This document shows positions 63,372 through 64,000 of a DNA stretch of 64,000 bases, piece after piece. The notes beneath the pieces were generated by a model. The model worked only from the letters and a program-made list of their open reading frames with translations. It was not told the origin of the DNA and did no database searches. Numbering within the stretch: the stretch's first letter is position 1; the number at the start of each line of letters is the position of its first letter. Origin of the DNA: Anaerozeibacter quisquiliarum (GTDB taxonomy: Bacteria > Bacillota > Clostridia > Christensenellales > Aristaeellaceae); assembly GCA_051162045.1 (NCBI GenBank), contig JBISDI010000006.1; one strand, 5' to 3'. The position numbers were made by a program, and so were the translations under genes.

Positions 63372-63638
63372 ATGCCTGCGAAAAAGAAATCAGAAGTTGT
63401 CGCTCTTGCCGTTCAGACACCGAAAGCCAAGCGTACTTTCAGAACCGCCGAAGAGAGAATCGCGGAAGTAGATAGAAAGATCCAGTTTCACCAGAAGGCG
63501 CTTGAGCAGCTTGAATCGAAAAAGTCCAAGATCGGAACCGGACGCCGCCAGCGCAAGCTTACTTACGCCAAGGTTTTTGCTGAACTGAAGGCATCGGGCA
63601 AGACGCCTGAAGAAATCGCCGAATTCCTCAACAAGTGA
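63372..63638 (+). CDS. Small basic coiled-coil protein of unknown function
   Basis: An 88-residue protein from ATG 63372 (GAGAGGAAGGTG upstream; in-frame GTG 63363 is less likely). A Lys-rich N-terminus (MPAKKKSEVV), a predicted coiled coil (EERIAEVDRKIQFHQKALEQLESKK) and a C-terminal helical pair (KVFAELKASGKTPEEIAEFLNK) suggest nucleic-acid binding. GC-richer than the upstream helicase gene. A terminator follows directly. Confidence 0.75.
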   Translation: MPAKKKSEVVALAVQTPKAKRTFRTAEERIAEVDRKIQFHQKALEQLESKKSKIGTGRRQRKLTYAKVFAELKASGKTPEEIAEFLNK

Positions 63639-63643
63639 GTTGG

Positions 63644-63670
63644 AACCCGCTTCGGCGGGTTTTTCTTTTC
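63644..63670 (+). terminator. Intrinsic terminator
   Basis: AACCCGC-TTCG-GCGGGTT followed by TTTTCTTTTC, 6 nt after the stop codon. Confidence 0.9.
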
Positions 63671-64000
63671 AACTCCTCATTTACGCCGAGAAGCGTCAGA
63701 GTAAGCCATCGGCTGTTGATAATCCTGCCGAGGACTTGGGGGAACATTTTGTATCAAACGGTGCTGGCCAGATGCTTGGTCTGGTGGACCGGAACGCTAA
63801 CCTCCCGTACATAGTCGCAGGTCATCGCTGTTCCGCCCGGCTGCCCGTCATAAGCGGGCCAATAGCAGATAGGCGTTTTCAATCATAATAGCGATTGCGC
63901 CAAAACTTACGCCTTGGTGTAATCAAGCCCGGTCGTGGTGATGATAACCGCTGCCGCACAAAGCAGTTTGTGATTAAGGTATCTTCCCAGGGCCCTAAAG
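63671..64000. other. Window end without recognisable gene
   Basis: The last 330 bases are of mixed composition. Short frames on both strands are interrupted and none has start and ribosome-binding site plus coding character. It may hold decayed mobile-element sequence. Confidence 0.4.

Overview
The window is from a GC-rich, low-copy-repeat Clostridia genome. The strongest lineage marker is the SCIFF peptide with its radical SAM maturase (5024-6655), a pair typical of Clostridia. Promoters are classic sigma-A type with 17-18 bp spacers, and many genes encode monoderm-type carbohydrate importers. No carbohydrate importer of the MalFG type carries its own ATPase, as is usual in Firmicutes that share one MsmX/MsmK-type ATPase. 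I would guess a gut-type, Christensenellales-like organism, but the order is inference.

Layout. 1-3500: an L,D-transpeptidase (cut by the window edge), a Gfo/Idh/MocA oxidoreductase and an orphan solute-binding protein, all on the minus strand. 3522-4922: an Orn/Lys/Arg-type PLP decarboxylase. 5024-6655: SCIFF and its maturase, separated by a very long hairpin. 6795-10664: a MacAB-like efflux operon with two adaptors. 10694-11018 and 13354-13920: copies of a 161-bp palindromic MITE-like repeat lying against stop codons. 11018-11770: a Mn efflux gene (mntP) behind a yybP-ykoY riboswitch and terminator. 11844-13354: beta-phosphoglucomutase and an aldo/keto reductase. 14017-20316: an unusual operon joining a sugar-ABC-like binding protein and two permeases to an HlyD-like adaptor and a MacB-like membrane protein. 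20360-26794: an AraC regulator divergent from a GH65 disaccharide phosphorylase, followed by a complete MalEFG-type importer. With pgmB this is a disaccharide uptake and phosphorolysis route. 27058-28683: a secreted alkaline phosphatase.

29256-36650 is a LacI-controlled locus. A ribose-type importer is followed by a sensory-rhodopsin-transducer-family protein, an L-rhamnose-mutarotase-like protein, a creatinase-like M24 protein that has lost metal ligands, and a creatininase-family amidohydrolase. It looks like an uncharacterised catabolic pathway. A degraded IS1182-type transposase and a tRNA-Ala(CGC), preceded by a long structured leader, come next. 38418-51049 is mostly core or transport: hemW, a GNAT acetyltransferase, lepA, a TrpXYZ-like importer, a HAD phosphatase and a BMP-type nucleoside importer.

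51050-63700 is an accessory island starting at an internally deleted IS30 element and tRNA-Val(GAC). Its composition drops to AT-rich. It carries a DarT1-like ADP-ribosyltransferase toxin with a NADAR antitoxin and a third gene of unknown function. It also carries a radical SAM protein (with a one-base frameshift) paired with a three-TM protein, bracketed by a diverged direct duplication, and a 1315-residue helicase-PLD protein matching type II Mokosh. Two GC-richer small genes (55632-56249, 63372-63638) may be backbone of the element. The radical SAM/TM cassette and the membrane-anchored DarT-like toxin are the best candidates for something undescribed; the LacI/creatininase locus is the best metabolic candidate.
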